Made by a program: the position numbers and the translations under genes. From positions 1 to 64,000 of the forward strand of contig NZ_FORS01000003.1 of assembly GCF_900114065.1 (NCBI RefSeq): DNA of 64,000 nucleotides, written 5' to 3'. Position 1 is the first letter of the stretch. The number at the start of each line of letters is the position of its first letter. This DNA comes from Stutzerimonas kunmingensis (lineage in GTDB: Bacteria > Pseudomonadota > Gammaproteobacteria > Pseudomonadales > Pseudomonadaceae). Below the pieces are notes generated by a model, which saw only the letters and a program-made list of their open reading frames with translations, had not been told where the DNA came from and ran no database searches. Of the stretch, positions 18,329-28,649 are shown one piece after another.

Positions 18329-19269
18329 TGACCGAGTACCAGGCCGGGCGCGAACTGCTCGCGGCGGCTGTTGTACAGATCGCCGAAACCGAGCGGCTTG
18401 CCCCCCGGTAGCTGCAGGCGAGTCAGCGACAGGGCGCCTTCACCGCAGGCAACTGTCAGCCCTTCCTTGCTCGCTTCGAGGATTCGACCCGGCTCGCCCT
18501 GCCCTTCGCCGAGGCGGGCCGCGTGGATCTTCAATGCTTCGCCGGCCAGCGTGCTGTGACAGATTGGCCAGGGATGGAAGGCGCGGATCAGCCGCTCCAG
18601 CTCGACGGCCGGGCGGGTCCAGTCGATGCGCGCCTCGTCCTTGCTCAGCTTGTGGGCATAGGTGGCGAGGCTGTCGTCCTGCACTTGCCCTGCGAGCGTG
18701 CCGTCAGCCAGGGCGTCGACGGCTTGCACCACCGCCTGCGATCCAAGTGTGGCGAGACGGTCGTGCAGCGTGCCGCCGGTGTCTTCGTCACTGATCGGAG
18801 TGCTGACCTTGAGCAGCATCGGGCCGGTGTCCAGGCCTGCTTCCATCTGCATCACAGTGACGCCGGATTCGCTGTCTCCAGCCTCGATCGCGCGCTGGAT
18901 CGGCGCGGCACCACGCCAGCGCGGCAGCAGCGAGGCATGGCTGTTGATGCAGCCCAGGCGCGGCAGGTCGAGCACCGCCTGCGGCAGGATCAGGCCGTAG
19001 GCGACCACCACCATCAGGTCCGCCTGCAGGTCCGCCAATTCCGTCTGCGCCGCCGGGTCACGCAGCGTCTGCGGCTGGAATACCGGAATGTCGTGCTGCA
19101 CGGCGAGCTGCTTGACCGGGCTGGGCATCAGCTTCTGGCCGCGGCCTGCGGGGCGATCCGGCTGGGTGTAGACGGCAACGATCGATTTGCCTGCGTCGAG
19201 CAGGGCTTGCAAATGCTGAGCGGCGAATTCCGGGGTGCCGGCGAAAACGATGCGCAAGGGCTGGGTCAT
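18325..19269 (-). CDS. fmt: Methionyl-tRNA formyltransferase
   Basis: 314 residues. Formylates initiator Met-tRNA using 10-formyl-tetrahydrofolate. The catalytic triad is present: N109, H111 ([13 protein letters not shown]) and D147 (EAGLDTG). [10 protein letters not shown] near the N-terminus is the family signature. It follows def, its functional partner, with an intervening hairpin; rsmB overlaps its end. Confidence 0.96.
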   Translation of the reverse strand: MTQPLRIVFAGTPEFAAQHLQALLDAGKSIVAVYTQPDRPAGRGQKLMPSPVKQLAVQHDIPVFQPQTLRDPAAQTELADLQADLMVVVAYGLILPQAVLDLPRLGCINSHASLLPRWRGAAPIQRAIEAGDSESGVTVMQMEAGLDTGPMLLKVSTPISDEDTGGTLHDRLATLGSQAVVQAVDALADGTLAGQVQDDSLATYAHKLSKDEARIDWTRPAVELERLIRAFHPWPICHSTLAGEALKIHAARLGEGQGEPGRILEASKEGLTVACGEGALSLTRLQLPGGKPLGFGDLYNSRREQFAPGLVLGQ

Positions 19270-19280
19270 GAGGGCTCGCT

Positions 19281-19308
19281 AACAAAAAAGGCTTGCGTAG
19301 CAAGCCTT
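19281..19308 (-). terminator. Terminator/attenuator between def and fmt
   Basis: AAGGCTTGC (19288-19296) pairs with GCAAGCCTT (19300-19308); on the minus strand it is followed by a run of T. Because it lies between two genes normally co-transcribed, it may only partly terminate, lowering fmt-rsmB-trkA relative to def. Confidence 0.75.
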
Positions 19309-19324
19309 CGGGATTCGGGAATGA

Positions 19325-19831
19325 TCAAGCCTGCTGGCGATGGATCTTTTCCAGCTTCTTCTTGATCCGGTCGCGCTTGAGGCTGGAGAGATAGTCGACA
19401 AACAGTTTGCCGTTGAGGTGATCGCATTCGTGCTGGATGCACACCGCGAGCAGGCCTTCGGCGACCATCTCGTAGGGTTTGCCGTCACGATCCAGCGCCT
19501 TGATCCGCACTTTCTGCGGACGGTCGACGTTCTCGTAGAAGCCCGGTACCGACAGGCAGCCTTCCTGGTACTGGTCCATCTCGTCGGTCAGCGATTCGAA
19601 TTCGGGATTGATGAAGACTCGCGGCTCGGACCGGTCTTCGGACAGGTCCATCACCACCACGCGCTTGTGCACATTGACCTGCGTCGCGGCCAGGCCGATG
19701 CCCGGAGCCTCGTACATGGTCTCGAACATGTCGTCGATCAGCTGACGGATCTCGTCATCGACCACATCCACCGGTTTGGCGATGGTGCGCAGCCGCGGAT
19801 CGGGAAATTCAAGGATGTTCAGAATGGCCAT
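19325..19831 (-). CDS. def: Peptide deformylase
   Basis: 168 residues. Removes the formyl group from nascent proteins. All three family motifs are intact: GIGLAATQ at 44-51, EGCLS at 90-94 with metal ligand C92, and QHECDHLNG with H134, catalytic E135 and H138. It is divergent from the LysM gene. First gene of the def-fmt-rsmB-trkA group. Confidence 0.97.
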   Translation of the reverse strand: MAILNILEFPDPRLRTIAKPVDVVDDEIRQLIDDMFETMYEAPGIGLAATQVNVHKRVVVMDLSEDRSEPRVFINPEFESLTDEMDQYQEGCLSVPGFYENVDRPQKVRIKALDRDGKPYEMVAEGLLAVCIQHECDHLNGKLFVDYLSSLKRDRIKKKLEKIHRQQA

Positions 19832-19979
19832 ATGCGTTTGTGATGCACTTATGGAATAAAGTCAAAAGCCGCTGCTAAGATGCCGAGCAGCATGGAAAAC
19901 GGCTTAATGCCGCGATCCAAAAGGGTTCCGCGGCGCTAGGGCGCTTTACGTGAAGGCACATAATAAAGGGATTCACCAC

Positions 19980-21005
19980 ATGAGGAAATCACTACTCGCC
20001 CTGCTGCTGGTGGCCGTCGGCGGGCTCGCCCAGGCCGCGGTGCAGCTCAAGGACAACCATCCGGAGCGTTATACGGTGGTGAAGGGCGACACACTCTGGG
20101 ACATTTCCGGCCGCTTCCTCCGCGAGCCGTGGAAATGGCCGGAGCTGTGGCATGCCAACCCGCAGATTGCCAACCCTCATCTGATCTATCCCGGTGATAC
20201 CCTGAGCCTGGTCTACGTCGACGGCCAGCCGCGTCTTGTGCTCGACCGCGGCGCCTCGCGCGGCACCATCAAACTGTCGCCGACCGTTCGCACCACGCCG
20301 ATGGCCGAAGCCATCCCGACCATTCCGCTGGAAGCGATCAACAGCTTCCTGCTGAGCAACCGCATCATCGACACCGCCGAGCAGTTCCAGGGTGCGCCCT
20401 ACATCGTCGCCGGCAACGCCGAGCGGGTGGTCAGCGGCGCGGGCGACCGCATCTACGGCCGCGGGAGCTTCGAAGAAGACATGCCGGCGTACGGCATCTT
20501 CCGCCAGGGCAAGACCTACGTCGATCCGGAAACCGGCGAATTTCTCGGTATCAACGCCGATGACATCGGCACCGTGGACATCGTCGAAGTCGAAGGCGAT
20601 ATCGCCACCATGCACCTGACCCGTACCACCCAGGAAGCCCGCATCGGCGATCGTCTGTTCGCCAGCGAGGAGCGTGCGGTCAACTCGACGTTCATGCCCA
20701 GCTCGCCTGAGACGGAGGTGGACGGTGTGATTCTCGATGTACCGCGCGGCGTTACCCAGATCGGCCAGTTTGACGTGGTCACCCTGAACAAGGGCGCTCG
20801 CGACGGTCTGAAGGACGGCAACGTGCTGGCAGTCTACAAGACCGGCGAAACCGTACGTGACCGCGTGACGGGTGAGAACGTGAAGATTCCGGACGAGCGT
20901 TCCGGCCTGCTGATGGTGTTCCGCACCTACGACAAGCTCAGCTACGGCCTGATACTGCAGGCCACCCGCTCACTGGCGGTGAGCGACAAGGTCCGTAACC
21001 CCTGA
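19980..21005 (+). CDS. Secreted LysM-domain protein
   Basis: 341 residues from the ATG at 19980, preceded by AAGGGA; a frame opening at 19950 has no ribosome site. Signal peptide MRKSLLALLLVAVGGLAQA, then a LysM domain at about residues 30-80 (YTVVKGDTLWDISGRFLREPWKWPELWHAN) that should bind peptidoglycan in the periplasm. The remainder (~260 residues) is not recognised. A homologue occupies this place between def and dprA in other Pseudomonas. Ends at a strong terminator. Confidence 0.92.
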   Translation: MRKSLLALLLVAVGGLAQAAVQLKDNHPERYTVVKGDTLWDISGRFLREPWKWPELWHANPQIANPHLIYPGDTLSLVYVDGQPRLVLDRGASRGTIKLSPTVRTTPMAEAIPTIPLEAINSFLLSNRIIDTAEQFQGAPYIVAGNAERVVSGAGDRIYGRGSFEEDMPAYGIFRQGKTYVDPETGEFLGINADDIGTVDIVEVEGDIATMHLTRTTQEARIGDRLFASEERAVNSTFMPSSPETEVDGVILDVPRGVTQIGQFDVVTLNKGARDGLKDGNVLAVYKTGETVRDRVTGENVKIPDERSGLLMVFRTYDKLSYGLILQATRSLAVSDKVRNP

Positions 21006-21013
21006 AACAAGAG

Positions 21014-21037
21014 AGCCCCGCGAATGCGGGGCTTTTT
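21014..21037 (+). terminator. Terminator after the LysM gene
   Basis: AGCCCCGC (21014-21021) pairs with GCGGGGCT (21026-21033) followed by TTTTT, nine bases past the stop codon. Confidence 0.9.
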
Positions 21038-21091
21038 CATGCTGCGACAGCACCGCACGGATGCGGTGCAAAGAGACAAGGAGTGTTCGCC

Positions 21092-22189
21092 ATGCCTGCC
21101 ATTTCCCCTGCCGAGCTGGAAGCCCGGCTGCGTCTGCATCTATTGCCCGAACTCGGCCCACGCCGCCTGCGCAAGTTGCTGAGCGCCTTTCCCGATGCCG
21201 CGTCGGCGTTGAGCGCGCCGGCCATTGCCTGGCGGTCGCTGGGATTGCCGGCCAGTTGTGCCGAGCCACGACGTAGCGCCGACATCCGCGAGCGTGCCAG
21301 TGCCGCCCTCGGCTGGCTGGAGCAGCCGGACCGGCATCTGCTCTGCTGGGACGACCCGAACTACCCCGCCTTGCTGGCTGAACTGCCGGATGCGCCACCG
21401 CTGCTGTTCATTGCCGGCGATCCCGGCTTGCTCGAGCGACCCCAGCTGGCGATGGTCGGCAGCCGCCGCGCCTCGCGCAATGGCCTGGACAATGCCCGGG
21501 CGTTCTCCCGCAGCCTGGCCGGTGCCGGCTTCGTCATCACCAGCGGGCTGGCGCTGGGCATTGATGGTGCCGCGCATCAGGGTACGCTGGACGCCGGCGG
21601 CAAGACCGTCGCGGTGCTCGGTACCGGTCTCGAACGGCTATATCCGCAGCGTCACGTCGGCCTCGCCCAGCAGATCGTCGACGAAGGCGGTGCGCTGGTG
21701 TCCGAGCTGCCACTGGACTGCCCACCGCAGGCGAGCAACTTTCCGCGGCGCAATCGCATCATCAGCGGCCTGTCGCTGGGCGTGCTGGTGGTCGAGGCAA
21801 GCCCGTCGAGCGGTTCGCTGATCACCGCGCGACTCGCTGCCGAGCAGGGCCGCGAGGTCTACGCGATTCCCGGCTCGATCCATCATCCCGGTGCCCGTGG
21901 CTGCCATCAGCTGATCCGTCAGGGCGCGGCGCTGGTAGAGTCGGTCGAGGATGTGCTCGAAGCCCTGCGCGGCTGGCAGTGGGTCGAGTTGTCCGACGGC
22001 GAAGGCCCGGCGCCGAAGCAGTCGGACAACCCCCTGCTGCGCGAGCTGCTGGCCGCCCCGCGCAGCAGTGAAGCACTGGCCATGGCGCTCGATCAGCCGC
22101 TGGGGCAGGTGCTGGCGCAGCTGACCGAACTGGAAGTCGACGGGCTGGTGGCCTGCGACAACGGCTTCTGGACGGCGATCTCGCGCTAG
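21092..22189 (+). CDS. dprA: DNA-processing protein DprA
   Basis: 365 residues from the ATG at 21092, with AAGGAG eight bases upstream. DprA loads RecA on incoming single-stranded DNA during natural transformation. N-terminal SAM/HhH-like region ([18 protein letters not shown]), central Rossmann-like domain ([45 protein letters not shown]) and a C-terminal winged-helix-like domain ([35 protein letters not shown]). Natural transformation is well known in P. stutzeri, so the gene may be functional. Confidence 0.94.
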   Translation: MPAISPAELEARLRLHLLPELGPRRLRKLLSAFPDAASALSAPAIAWRSLGLPASCAEPRRSADIRERASAALGWLEQPDRHLLCWDDPNYPALLAELPDAPPLLFIAGDPGLLERPQLAMVGSRRASRNGLDNARAFSRSLAGAGFVITSGLALGIDGAAHQGTLDAGGKTVAVLGTGLERLYPQRHVGLAQQIVDEGGALVSELPLDCPPQASNFPRRNRIISGLSLGVLVVEASPSSGSLITARLAAEQGREVYAIPGSIHHPGARGCHQLIRQGAALVESVEDVLEALRGWQWVELSDGEGPAPKQSDNPLLRELLAAPRSSEALAMALDQPLGQVLAQLTELEVDGLVACDNGFWTAISR

Positions 22190-22365
22190 GCGGAGCTGAG
22201 TCGCACAGCAGACCTGTGGTGCGTCTGCCGATTCACGCCCTGTTGTTTGCGCGCTCGAAGTGCAGAGGGTCTGTTGCAGGCTGTTGCGAATCGGTCGCCC
22301 AGCCCCCTGCTCGACGGCAGATGCCTTGGGTAAACTGCCGGCTTTTCAGTCAGGCAGAGGTCGGC

Positions 22366-22923
22366 ATGATCGGCGATTGGCGTGTGCAGCAAGTGGCGCG
22401 GGTGGTTCGCGCCGGCGGAGTGATCGCCTACCCGACCGAAGCGGTCTGGGGCGTGGGTTGCGACCCATGGGACGAAGCGGCGGTGCTGCGCCTGCTGGCG
22501 CTCAAGGAGCGGCCGGTGGAGAAGGGCCTGATCCTGATCGCCGACAGCATCGAGCAGTTCGACTTCCTGCTGGACGATGTGCCCGAGCGCTGGCTTGACC
22601 GCCTGGCCGCTACCTGGCCGGGGCCGAATACCTGGTTGGTGCCGCATCGCGGCCGCTTGCCGGAGTGGATCACCGGGCGGCACGACAGCGTCGCGCTGCG
22701 GGTGACCGATCATCCACTGGTCACGCGGCTGTGTGCGTTGACCGGCCCGCTGGTCTCGACGTCCGCCAACCCTGCCGGCCGTCCAGCAGCGCGCTCGCGG
22801 CTGCGGGTCGAGCAGTATTTCCCGCGTCAGCTCGACGCCGTGTTCGCCGGTCCGCTGGGTGGGCGACGTAACCCCAGCGTCATTCGCGATCTGCGCACGG
22901 GTGATGTGATTCGTCCGGCCTGA
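22366..22923 (+). CDS. tsaC: Threonylcarbamoyl-AMP synthase (YrdC/Sua5 family)
   Basis: 185 residues from the ATG at 22366, preceded by AGAGG. Makes threonylcarbamoyl-AMP for the t6A37 modification of ANN-decoding tRNAs. YrdC motifs: [18 protein letters not shown] near residue 17, [10 protein letters not shown], the pocket [10 protein letters not shown], and [12 protein letters not shown]. An upstream in-frame extension to 22216 lacks family character. Confidence 0.93.
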   Translation: MIGDWRVQQVARVVRAGGVIAYPTEAVWGVGCDPWDEAAVLRLLALKERPVEKGLILIADSIEQFDFLLDDVPERWLDRLAATWPGPNTWLVPHRGRLPEWITGRHDSVALRVTDHPLVTRLCALTGPLVSTSANPAGRPAARSRLRVEQYFPRQLDAVFAGPLGGRRNPSVIRDLRTGDVIRPA

Positions 22924-22977
22924 GCCGGCGGTGAAACGCACTGTGCGGCTGCCCCTATAAAGGCAGCCGCCGCGGCG

Positions 22978-23955
22978 TCAGGGCAGCAGAATGGTCGATC
23001 CGGTGGTTTCCCCTGCCGCCAGTTTGCGCTGGGCTTCGGCGGCTTCGCTGAGCGGGTAGCGCTGGCCGATCTCGACCTGGATCCTGCCGCTGCCAATCAT
23101 CTCGAACAGTTCATCGGCCATGGCCTGCAGACGTTCCGGCGTGTCAGCGTAGCCGGCCAGAGTTGGCCGAGTGACGAACAGAGAGCCCTTCTGCGCCAGC
23201 ACACCCAGGTTCACTCCGGTGACGGCCCCGGAGGCGTTGCCGAAGCTGACCAGCAGGCCGCGCGGGGCGACGCAGTCCAGCGAGATTTCCCAGCTGCTCT
23301 TGCCCACCGAGTCGTAGACCACCGGGCACTTCCTGCCTTCGGTCAGCTCCAGCACGCGCTGCGCCACGTCCTCGCGGGTACGATCGATGATGGCCCAGGC
23401 GCCCAGGGCCTTGGCTCGCTCGGCCTTTTCTGCCGAGCCCACCACCCCGATCAACTGCGCGCCGAGTGCGCGAGCCCACTGACAGGCGATCGATCCGACA
23501 CCGCCGGCGGCAGCATGGAACAGCACTGTCTCGCCGGCCTGCAACGGATGGATCTGGCGTAGCAGGTACTGGCAGGTCAGGCCCTTGAGCATCACCGCGG
23601 CAGCCTGCTCGAAGCTGACGGAGTCCGGCAGTTTGACCAAGTGCCGTGCAGGCAGCGTGTGATAGTCGGCGTAGGCACCCAGCGGGCCGGTGGCATAGGC
23701 GACGCGATCACCGGGCTGCAGGTGCTGCACGCCCTCGCCCACCGCGTCGACCACACCGGCCCCCTCGGTGCCCAGCCCGGATGGCAGGCTCGGCGGCTGA
23801 TACAGACCGCCGCGGAAATAGGTGTCGATGAAGTTCAGGCCGATGGCATGGTTGCGCACCCGCACTTCGCCTGCAGCCGGCGCGCTGAGCGGCATATCGA
23901 CCTGTTCCAGGACTTCGGGACCGCCGTGCTGGCTGAATTGGATGCGCTGGGACAT
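22978..23955 (-). CDS. qor: NADPH:quinone oxidoreductase (zeta-crystallin type)
   Basis: 325 residues from the ATG at 23955 with AGGAG eight bases ahead. Zinc-less medium-chain reductase: GLNFIDTYFRGGLY, GTEGAGVVDAVGEG and the NADPH-binding AAGGVGSIACQWA. Catalyses one-electron quinone reduction. Convergent with tsaC and divergent from hemF, as in other Pseudomonas. Confidence 0.93.
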   Translation of the reverse strand: MSQRIQFSQHGGPEVLEQVDMPLSAPAAGEVRVRNHAIGLNFIDTYFRGGLYQPPSLPSGLGTEGAGVVDAVGEGVQHLQPGDRVAYATGPLGAYADYHTLPARHLVKLPDSVSFEQAAAVMLKGLTCQYLLRQIHPLQAGETVLFHAAAGGVGSIACQWARALGAQLIGVVGSAEKAERAKALGAWAIIDRTREDVAQRVLELTEGRKCPVVYDSVGKSSWEISLDCVAPRGLLVSFGNASGAVTGVNLGVLAQKGSLFVTRPTLAGYADTPERLQAMADELFEMIGSGRIQVEIGQRYPLSEAAEAQRKLAAGETTGSTILLP

Positions 23956-23975
23956 GTCTGGCTCCTGGTCATTGA

Positions 23976-25025
<1,050 letters not shown>

Positions 25026-25067
25026 GCTTCGACTGCTACCTGCACCCAACACTGCAAGGATTCACCC

Positions 25068-25880
25068 ATGGACCGCTACGGCGTCTTCGGCAACCCCATC
25101 GGCCACAGCAAATCACCGCAGATTCACGCCCTGTTCGCCGCGCAGACCGGCCACGCGCTTTGCTACGAGGCACTGCTGGCGCCGCTGGATGACTTTCCGG
25201 GGTTCGCCCGGGCGTTTTTCCGGGATGGCCAGGGCGCCAATGTCACCGTGCCGTTCAAGGAACAGGCCTATGGCATGGCGGATCAGCTCACCGAGCGCGC
25301 CCGTCGGGCCGGCGCGGTGAATACCCTGAAGATGCTCGAAGACGGGCGCCTGCTCGGTGACAACACCGACGGTGCCGGGCTGGTAAGCGATCTGCTGAAC
25401 GCCGGTGTGGCGCTGGCGGGCCAGCGCATTTTGCTGCTCGGCGCTGGCGGGGCCGTGCGTGGCGTACTCGAGCCGTTGCTGGCGCAAAAGCCTGCGGCGC
25501 TGATCATCGCCAACCGCACGCCGAGCAAGGCCGAACAGCTGGTGCAGGAATTCGCCGAACTGGGGCCGCTGTCCGCCAGCACCTTCGCTGATCTTGCCGA
25601 ACCGGTTGACCTGATCATCAATGGCACCTCGGCCAGCCTCGGCGGCGAACTGCCACCGCTGGCCGACAGCCTGATCCGGCCGGGTCAGAGCTTCTGCTAC
25701 GACATGATGTACGCCGCCAGGCCCACGGCGTTCTGCCAGTGGGCGGCAGCGCTGGGTGCGGACACCCGCGACGGGCTCGGCATGCTGGTGGAGCAGGCGG
25801 CGGAGGCGTTCGAACTGTGGCGCGGCGTACGCCCCGATACCGCGCCGGTGCTCGCCGAACTGCGTCGGCAGCTCAGCTAG
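25068..25880 (+). CDS. aroE: Shikimate 5-dehydrogenase
   Basis: 270 residues. NADPH-dependent reduction of 3-dehydroshikimate. [14 protein letters not shown] binds shikimate; the catalytic lysine is in TVPFKEQAY; the NADP site is [15 protein letters not shown] with a following NRTPSKAE loop. AAGGATT precedes the ATG. Its stop overlaps the convergent neighbour's stop by four bases. Confidence 0.97.
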   Translation: MDRYGVFGNPIGHSKSPQIHALFAAQTGHALCYEALLAPLDDFPGFARAFFRDGQGANVTVPFKEQAYGMADQLTERARRAGAVNTLKMLEDGRLLGDNTDGAGLVSDLLNAGVALAGQRILLLGAGGAVRGVLEPLLAQKPAALIIANRTPSKAEQLVQEFAELGPLSASTFADLAEPVDLIINGTSASLGGELPPLADSLIRPGQSFCYDMMYAARPTAFCQWAAALGADTRDGLGMLVEQAAEAFELWRGVRPDTAPVLAELRRQLS

Positions 25881-26488
25881 CCGCTGAAGTGAATGCGTTG
25901 ATGGATGTGCTGGGGGTTTTCCAGTTCGTCGACGATGCCGGCGGCAATACGCTGCAATTCCCGATAGGGATTGGCGTCGCCCTTGCCAGCGGCTTCGGCC
26001 AGCGCCTCGACGGTCAACTGATTGCCCGCTGACGGCGCATCCACCAGCGTCCAGCGCAGCGGATGGGCTATCAGCCGTTGCAGGGCAGCCTCGACCTCTG
26101 GCTGCAACTCGATTGCCGGAAAGTCGGCAACCAGCAGCAGGCGTTCGACCTTGGCGCGCTCCAGCCCGAGCAACAGCGCTTCGACCGCCTGGTAGAAATC
26201 GCGCTGGGGCGACTCGCCGGTAGTGGCATTGGCACCCGGTAGGCGCGGCGTCTGAAACAGACAGACCACCGCATCCATCCCGGCCACGCTCTCGCTGACG
26301 CTCACTGCATCGAACGGATCGCCCGGCTTGGTCCGCAGACCTGGCCGGGCGGCTATCGAATTGAGGTCGTCGAGCAATGCCACGGCCTCATGCTGGCGGC
26401 TGAGCAGCTCCACCAGCAGCGCGCTGCCAAGGTCGTCGTGAGCGCCGTAAAGGGCGAACTTCAACCGCGGCGTTTCGGCATTGAGCAT
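25877..26488 (-). CDS. NAD(P)-binding Rossmann-fold protein of unknown function
   Basis: 203 residues. Begins [21 protein letters not shown], a Rossmann-like glycine motif (GAHxxLGS), with acidic and polar patterns resembling atypical short-chain/NmrA-type proteins. No catalytic Tyr-x-x-x-Lys is visible, so enzymatic activity is doubtful. It follows the DUF883 gene by 12 bases on the same strand and is convergent with aroE, overlapping by four bases. Specific role unknown. Confidence 0.7.
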   Translation of the reverse strand: MLNAETPRLKFALYGAHDDLGSALLVELLSRQHEAVALLDDLNSIAARPGLRTKPGDPFDAVSVSESVAGMDAVVCLFQTPRLPGANATTGESPQRDFYQAVEALLLGLERAKVERLLLVADFPAIELQPEVEAALQRLIAHPLRWTLVDAPSAGNQLTVEALAEAAGKGDANPYRELQRIAAGIVDELENPQHIHQRIHFSG

Positions 26489-26500
26489 GACGGCTGCCGA

Positions 26501-26809
26501 TCAGCGACGGGTGATCAGATAGCCGATCACGGCAAAGGCGCCCGCTGCCAGAGCCAGGGTACCCAGCGGATGCTCCTTGGCGCATTCGCGCGCAGCACGG
26601 CTGGCTTCGCGGGTGCGTCGGGAGATATCGGCATAGTGCTCATCCCAGTCGTTGTCGTGCCAGAGTGACTCGGCACGCGAACGCAGTGCGCTGAGGCGCT
26701 TGCGCGAGTCGTGGGTGGCATCGTGCTTGAGCTCATCGAGCGCGCGCATCAGGCTGTCGATCTCGTGTTGGACTTCTTCGCGGGTGGTGGCTTTGCTGAA
26801 ACGGGACAT
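26501..26809 (-). CDS. DUF883 (ElaB/YqjD-like) membrane-tethered protein
   Basis: 102 residues: a charged coiled-coil body and a single C-terminal membrane helix (GTLALAAGAFAVIGYLITRR), the tail-anchored pattern of ElaB/YqjD proteins, which in E. coli bind ribosomes at the inner membrane in stationary phase. The preceding ECAKEHPLG is the family's typical junction. Divergent from the PBP7 gene. Confidence 0.9.
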   Translation of the reverse strand: MSRFSKATTREEVQHEIDSLMRALDELKHDATHDSRKRLSALRSRAESLWHDNDWDEHYADISRRTREASRAARECAKEHPLGTLALAAGAFAVIGYLITRR

Positions 26810-27043
26810 GGTGGGACCTCCCCTCGGTAAGTGTGGTTGTTTGACTCCGAAAACAGGCAGAGGTGCGGCCCGATCTTTGCGCGCAACATCGGCCGGATCG
26901 TTACGCGGCCGCTCTGGCGCTGCTCTTCCGACGAACCGCTCATCGGAAGGAGGCGAGTCTGCGGGCGATTCCCTATACTGGCGAAACGTCTACCACGTTG
27001 CATTCAGCGCATTTCGCCCTTCCATCGCGGGGAAACACCCATC

Positions 27044-27982
27044 GTGAACTTTCGTCGTACCCTCGCCAGTCTGCTGTTCGCCTGCCTGGCCTCGTTGCCG
27101 GCCATCCATGCCCAGGCCGCCAAGCCGGCCGTTCAGGAACTCGCTTCCGGCAGCGCCCTGCTGGTCGATCTGAAGACCAACGAAGTGCTCTACTCCAGCA
27201 ATCCAGACATGGTGGTGCCGATCGCCTCGGTGACCAAACTGATGACCGCCATGGTCGTGCTGGACACCAAGCTGCCGCTGGATCAGGCGCTGCCGGTGAC
27301 CATCCGCGATGCCAGGGAGATGCAGGGCGTGTTCTCCCGCGTGCGTATCGGCAGCGAGATCAGCCGCCGCGAGATGCTGCTGCTGACCCTGATGTCTTCC
27401 GAGAACCGCGCCGCCGCCAGTCTTGCCCACCACTATCCGGGTGGCTACTCGGCCTTCATCCAGGCGATGAACGCCAAGGCGCGGGCGCTGGGCATGACCC
27501 GCACGCACTACGTCGAGCCCACCGGGCTGTCCGAACGCAACGTCTCCAGTGCCAATGACCTGGTCAAGCTGATCCGCGCCAGCCGCCAGTACGCGCTGAT
27601 CCAGCAGTTCAGCACCACTGACGAGAAGACTGTGGCCTTTCGCAAGCCCAACTACACCCTCGGCTTTCGCAACACCAATGCCCTGGTGCGCAAGAACAAC
27701 TGGGACATTCAGCTGAGCAAGACCGGCTTCACCAACGCTGCCGGCCATTGCCTGGTGATGAGCACCACCATGAAGCAACGCCCGGTGGCCTTCGTGGTGC
27801 TCGATGCGTTCGGCAAGTACACCCATATGGCCGATGCCAACCGCCTCAAGAAGTGGCTGGAAACCGGCACCGTGACCCCGGTACCCGCCGCCGCGCTGGC
27901 CTACAAGCAGCAGAAGCAGGCCCAGCGCCAGCTGGCCGGCCAACCGGCGGACGCTGCCCAAGCGCTGCTGAAAACCCGCTGA
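27044..27982 (+). CDS. pbpG: D-alanyl-D-alanine endopeptidase (PBP7)
   Basis: 312 residues from a GTG at 27044; the frame stays open upstream to 26831 but that segment is not family-like. Signal peptide ending near IHAQA. Serine penicillin-binding motifs are complete: SVTK at S62-K65, SEN at 119-121, KTG at 226-228. Cleaves peptidoglycan cross-links in the periplasm. The C-terminus carries a Gln/Ala-rich tail ([20 protein letters not shown]). Confidence 0.94.
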   Translation: MNFRRTLASLLFACLASLPAIHAQAAKPAVQELASGSALLVDLKTNEVLYSSNPDMVVPIASVTKLMTAMVVLDTKLPLDQALPVTIRDAREMQGVFSRVRIGSEISRREMLLLTLMSSENRAAASLAHHYPGGYSAFIQAMNAKARALGMTRTHYVEPTGLSERNVSSANDLVKLIRASRQYALIQQFSTTDEKTVAFRKPNYTLGFRNTNALVRKNNWDIQLSKTGFTNAAGHCLVMSTTMKQRPVAFVVLDAFGKYTHMADANRLKKWLETGTVTPVPAAALAYKQQKQAQRQLAGQPADAAQALLKTR

Positions 27983-28059
27983 GGTCTGCCGTTCGCTGCG
28001 TGACGATGGCGTCGCGCAGCGAACCTGACCGGCAGGCCTGACGATCAGCGAACATTCTT

Positions 28060-28079
28060 GAGTTTGCGCAACTCTTTTT
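28060..28079 (+). terminator. Possible weak terminator after pbpG
   Basis: GAGTT (28060-28064) can pair with AACTC (28070-28074), followed by TTTTT. The five-base stem is short, so termination is uncertain. Confidence 0.35.
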
Positions 28080-28136
28080 GCTGAGAGTCGTTCCTATCAT
28101 GAACGCCATTCGCACCCGCGCCTGATCGGATCGCCG

Positions 28137-28529
28137 ATGACACGCCGCCGCCTTCCCGCCTGGCTCGCCAGCCTGGCCCTGCTGATCCATCTGCTGAGCA
28201 TGCCGCTGTCGGGCCTGTTGCCGGCAGAGACCAAGCGGCTGCTCGGCTGGAGCGGACATTGCCCGTTGATGCAGGCACAGCTGCAGCAGTCGCACGCACT
28301 GCACGGGTCGGCGGAGCATGGCGAGCATGAACCGGCAACCCATGGCGGGATGCCGCCGTGCTGCTGCTGCGCCGGCTCGATGGGCCTGGCAGCGCTGCCC
28401 GGTGCCGCACCGCTGCTACCGCAGGAAATTCGTGGCGGCCCGGTCCTCGCTGTCGAAGCAGGCGCCCATCGGCCGTCGCCACGGCAACAATGGCCGGCCC
28501 TCAACCCGCGCGCCTCACCCCTCGCCTGA
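28137..28529 (+). CDS. DUF2946-type small metal-ligand-rich protein
   Basis: 130 residues. An N-terminal hydrophobic segment (LASLALLIHLLSM) suggests membrane insertion or export. The middle is rich in His, Met and Cys (HALHGSAEHGEHE; GGMPPCCCCAG), the DUF2946 pattern often seen next to TonB-dependent receptors. Metal binding is inference from composition. It precedes the receptor gene by about 120 bases and probably belongs to the same uptake cluster. Confidence 0.72.
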   Translation: MTRRRLPAWLASLALLIHLLSMPLSGLLPAETKRLLGWSGHCPLMQAQLQQSHALHGSAEHGEHEPATHGGMPPCCCCAGSMGLAALPGAAPLLPQEIRGGPVLAVEAGAHRPSPRQQWPALNPRASPLA

Positions 28530-28649
28530 CGCCGCTGGCGTCACCCTTCGTTGCTTCGCCTGAACTGTCTGCACCGACCACGGTGGTGCTGGCGTTTGCC
28601 TGCGGCCATTCGCCGTACGGCCCTGTCTGTTGCACAAGGAACATGCGAG

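Noticed and set aside
25068..25880. Origin-proximal position implying a replication origin inside the window
   Set aside because: Although gene order is that of the dnaA-side of the chromosome, no DnaA-box cluster, dnaA, dnaN or gyrB is present here.
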